Assembly: GCA_023402915.1 (NCBI GenBank)
Contig: JAEYFO010000274.1
Location: 1 to 5,501 of the forward strand
Origin: Bacillota bacterium
GTDB lineage: Bacteria; Bacillota; Clostridia; Christensenellales; CALWSW01
DNA length: 5,501 bases
Reading direction: 5' to 3'
The position numbers and the translations under genes are program-made. The first letter of the stretch is position 1, and every line of letters starts with the position of its first letter. Under the pieces are notes generated by a model. It worked only from the letters and a program-made list of their open reading frames with translations. It made no database searches and was not told the DNA's origin. This document shows, in pieces, positions 5,304 through 5,501 of the stretch.

Positions 5304-5501
5304 CTACTTCTGCGCTTCGTCAAAGCCCTTGAGGATGGCGATGGAAGCGGAAACGCCCAGACGATCCGCGCCCGCTTCGAGGTTGGGGATCACGTCCTCC
5401 CAGGTGCGCATGCCGCCGGAAGCCTTGACCTTCATCGTCGCGGGGATGGAAGCCTTCATCAGCGCCACGTCGTGAGCCGTTGCGCCGCCGGTGCCAAAGC
5501 C
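5304..5501 (-). CDS. deoC: Deoxyribose-phosphate aldolase, C-terminal 65 residues (partial)
   Basis: Class I aldolase that cleaves 2-deoxyribose-5-phosphate to acetaldehyde and glyceraldehyde-3-phosphate, the last step of deoxynucleoside breakdown in the cytoplasm. Only the 3' end is present; the stop codon is TAG (5306-5304) and the frame runs off the right edge. The fragment opens with GFGTGGAT, which in this family directly follows the Schiff-base lysine motif K-x-S-T, itself outside the window. It continues with DVALMKASIPATMKVKASGG, whose Lys26 (fragment numbering) matches the second active-site lysine (Lys201 of E. coli), then MRTWEDVIPNLEAGADRLGVSAS, the phosphate-binding Gly-x-Ser region, and a short tail ILKGFDEAQK. 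It acts in the same pathway as the deoD product but is read towards it from the opposite strand, with its own terminator. Confidence 0.93.
   Translation of the reverse strand, partial: GFGTGGATAHDVALMKASIPATMKVKASGGMRTWEDVIPNLEAGADRLGVSASIAILKGFDEAQK

Noticed and set aside
4972..5475. Plus-strand frames between mscL and the right edge
   Set aside because: They run through the mscL terminator and antisense to deoC, with no ribosome binding site at their starts.

Overview
This is a GC-rich stretch (about 60% by eye) carrying ordinary bacterial housekeeping genes. Strong AGGAGG-type ribosome binding sites, a Firmicutes-style oligoendopeptidase F, short intergenic gaps with classic hairpin-plus-T terminators and the codon use all suggest a high-GC member of the Clostridia, such as a gut Oscillospiraceae or Christensenellaceae relative. 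The lineage is an inference; no marker in the window fixes it.

Left block (33-2865, + strand): deoD (purine nucleoside phosphorylase), pepF (M3B zinc oligopeptidase) and a small acidic protein of unknown function. The genes are 10-12 bases apart, and each downstream Shine-Dalgarno overlaps or abuts the preceding stop codon, so this looks like one operon. It ends in about 480 bases of GC-rich DNA with no convincing gene but several small inverted repeats, closed by a strong terminator at 3349-3379.

Middle block (3428-4967, + strand): a possible promoter with a 17-base inverted repeat over its -10 box, an LCM/Ppm1-type SAM methyltransferase of unknown substrate, then a possible promoter and mscL (large-conductance mechanosensitive channel, GTG start), closed by a bidirectional terminator at 4980-5012.

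Right block (5013-5501): about 290 bases without a convincing gene, containing a minus-strand terminator at 5225-5260, followed by the 3' end of deoC (deoxyribose-phosphate aldolase) on the minus strand, which runs off the window. DeoD and DeoC belong to the same deoxynucleoside catabolic route: DeoD releases deoxyribose-1-phosphate, phosphopentomutase (not in the window) isomerises it, and DeoC splits deoxyribose-5-phosphate to acetaldehyde and glyceraldehyde-3-phosphate. They are transcribed convergently here and are not in one operon.

I found no defence system, mobile element, CRISPR array or clearly new system. The points most worth a second look are a short repeated word (GTTTTTGA) confined to the noncoding DNA, the palindrome at the methyltransferase promoter, the long hairpin-bearing noncoding stretch behind the first operon, the unrecognised acidic protein, and a possible small RNA antisense to the gap behind mscL.
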